Below the pieces are notes generated by a model that saw only the letters and a program-made list of their open reading frames with translations, was not told the origin of the DNA and made no database searches. DNA of 64,000 nucleotides from Kitasatospora sp. NBC_01287. Lineage in GTDB: Bacteria > Actinomycetota > Actinomycetes > Streptomycetales > Streptomycetaceae. Positions within the stretch are counted from its first letter, which is position 1. Each line of letters begins with the position of its first letter. A program made the translations under genes and the position numbers. Below are positions 61,668-64,000 of the stretch, in pieces. Location of the stretch: assembly GCF_026340565.1 (NCBI RefSeq), contig NZ_JAPEPB010000001.1, positions 930,001-994,000 of the forward strand, read 5' to 3'.

Positions 61668-61756
61668 GCCTCAATTCTGCCAGCGTTGATCAGCGGATCC
61701 GCCCACCCGCCGATCGGTCGTCGATCAGCCGCCGATCCCCGGCCGATCGGGCAGGC

Positions 61757-62950
<1,194 letters not shown>

Positions 62951-63078
62951 CGCAGCAGGCTCCTTGGAAGGGTGACGGCCCGCGGGCCCCGGGAGGTCGG
63001 CCCCGCGGGCCGCGAAGGTGGCGGATCCGCGGGCCGCGGGATGGGCGCCCACGGGCCGGGGTGTCGGCCGGGGGAAGG

Positions 63079-64000
63079 TCAGATCGTCGACCAGTCGAGA
63101 ATGATCTTGCCGCAGCGACCGCTCGCCGCCTCGTCGAAGGCGGCCTCGAAGTCCTGGGCGGCGTACCGGCCGGTGATCACCGGGGTCAGGTCGAGGCCGC
63201 CCTCCAGCAGCACCGACATCGCGTACCAGGTCTCGAACATCTCGCGGCCGTAGATGCCCTTGATGGTGATCATGGAGGTGACCACCTTCGCCCAGTCGAT
63301 CGAGAAGTCCTCGGCGGGCAGGCCGAGCATGGCGATCCTGCCGCCGTGCGTCATGTTGTCGATCATCGAGCGCAGCGCCTCGGGACGGCCGGACATCTCC
63401 AGGCCCACGTCGAAGCCCTCGCGCAGGCCGAGCTTCTGCTGGCCCTCCTCGATGGTGTGCTCCGAGACGTCCAGCGCCAGCGAGACGCCCACCTGGCGGG
63501 CCAGGTCCAGGCGGTAGGGGCTGACGTCGGTGATCATCACGTGCCGGGCGCCGGCGTGCTTGGCGACGGCCGCCGCCATGATGCCGATCGGGCCCGCGCC
63601 GGTGACCAGCACGTCCTCACCGACCAGCGGGAAGGAGAGCGCGGTGTGCACGGCGTTGCCGAACGGGTCGAAGATGGCGGCGACGTCCAGGTCGACCGGC
63701 ACCCGGTGCACCCAGACGTTGGAGGCGGGCAGCGCGACGTACTCGGCGAACGCGCCGTCCCGGTTGACGCCCAGGCCGATGGTGTTGCGGCACAGGTGGC
63801 GCCGCCCGGCCAGGCAGTTGCGGCACTTGCCGCAGACCAGGTGGCCCTCGCCGCTGACCAGGTCGCCCACGCTGACGTCGGCGACCGCCGGGCCGAGGGC
63901 GACGACCTCGCCGACGAACTCGTGGCCGATGGTCATCGGGGTGCGGATGGTCTGCTGCGCCCAGCCGTCCCACTTGCGGATGTGCAGGTCGGTGCCGCAG
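63079..64000 (-). CDS. tdh: L-threonine 3-dehydrogenase, 5' end outside window
   Basis: 307 residues visible; the start lies beyond the right edge. The zinc-dependent medium-chain dehydrogenase signatures are clear: [16 protein letters not shown] (catalytic Cys), [14 protein letters not shown] (catalytic His-Glu), structural zinc set [15 protein letters not shown], and NAD-binding [20 protein letters not shown]. It oxidises L-threonine to 2-amino-3-ketobutyrate, which Kbl splits to glycine and acetyl-CoA; kbl follows 128 bp downstream. All visible catalytic residues are intact. Confidence 0.95.
   Translation of the reverse strand, partial: CGTDLHIRKWDGWAQQTIRTPMTIGHEFVGEVVALGPAVADVSVGDLVSGEGHLVCGKCRNCLAGRRHLCRNTIGLGVNRDGAFAEYVALPASNVWVHRVPVDLDVAAIFDPFGNAVHTALSFPLVGEDVLVTGAGPIGIMAAAVAKHAGARHVMITDVSPYRLDLARQVGVSLALDVSEHTIEEGQQKLGLREGFDVGLEMSGRPEALRSMIDNMTHGGRIAMLGLPAEDFSIDWAKVVTSMITIKGIYGREMFETWYAMSVLLEGGLDLTPVITGRYAAQDFEAAFDEAASGRCGKIILDWSTI

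Overview
The window is very GC-rich, codes densely on both strands, uses GTG and TTG starts freely, and has many stop/start overlaps. Gene content (EshA-like family 2B encapsulin, Pls/PosA-type peptide synthetase, SpoIIE/STAS/ATP-binding regulators, SepF paralogue, many TetR/MarR/LysR regulators, secreted hydrolases) points to a streptomycete-type actinobacterium (Streptomyces, Kitasatospora or relative). It looks like accessory or chromosome-arm content. I saw no rRNA, tRNA, CRISPR array, IS element or phage region.

Layout. 1-2.7 kb: partner-switching regulators (two HATPase proteins, one STAS protein) around a collapsed STAS/kinase-receiver/PP2C remnant in three frames. 2.8-5.9 kb: small hypothetical, PiT phosphate permease with a coupled membrane partner, divergent TetR. 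6-10.1 kb: proline-rich anchored protein coupled to a DUF4239 membrane protein, a channel-like membrane protein, an aldo/keto reductase. 10.1-12.4 kb: encapsulin locus, a cyclic-nucleotide-domain shell gene followed by a 103-residue disordered protein with two GPTGLGT motifs resembling a free-standing cargo-loading segment. 12.4-16.2 kb: DUF3574, MarR/SDR divergon, O-methyltransferase, DedA. 16.2-19.1 kb: polar amino-acid ABC operon preceded by a 25-codon leader peptide with its own promoter. 19.3-26.3 kb: two methyltransferase-fold proteins, hydrolase, AI-2E-type exporter, winged-helix protein, GDPD, molybdate-type regulator.

26.5-30.7 kb: a 1389-residue single-module NRPS of the Pls/PosA (epsilon-poly-amino-acid synthetase) type. 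31-38 kb: ROK regulator/MFS divergon, TVP38, DinB-like protein, SepF paralogue with a strong terminator, TetR-MFS export operon with a doubled operator. 38-41.3 kb: PAS-PAS-GAF-PP2C-HATPase regulator and TetR. 41.4-49.9 kb: catabolic operon atuA-like > carboxyltransferase > biotin carboxylase > acyl-CoA dehydrogenase > acyl-CoA ligase, probably for branched or isoprenoid acyl-CoAs. 50-53 kb: HEAT-like remnant, DUF1801, RHH-Clp_N protein, lipoprotein. 53.3-59.6 kb: M9-type collagenase, LysR and a large secreted HEYAE-motif protein. 59.7-64 kb: Gfo/Idh oxidoreductase, LysR and the threonine catabolic pair kbl-tdh (tdh runs off the end).

A recurring structural theme is short tandem repeat arrays (8-22 bp units, each different) at or just after gene stop codons, at seven loci. 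The two most interesting items are the encapsulin with a tag-only companion and the leader-peptide-controlled ABC operon.
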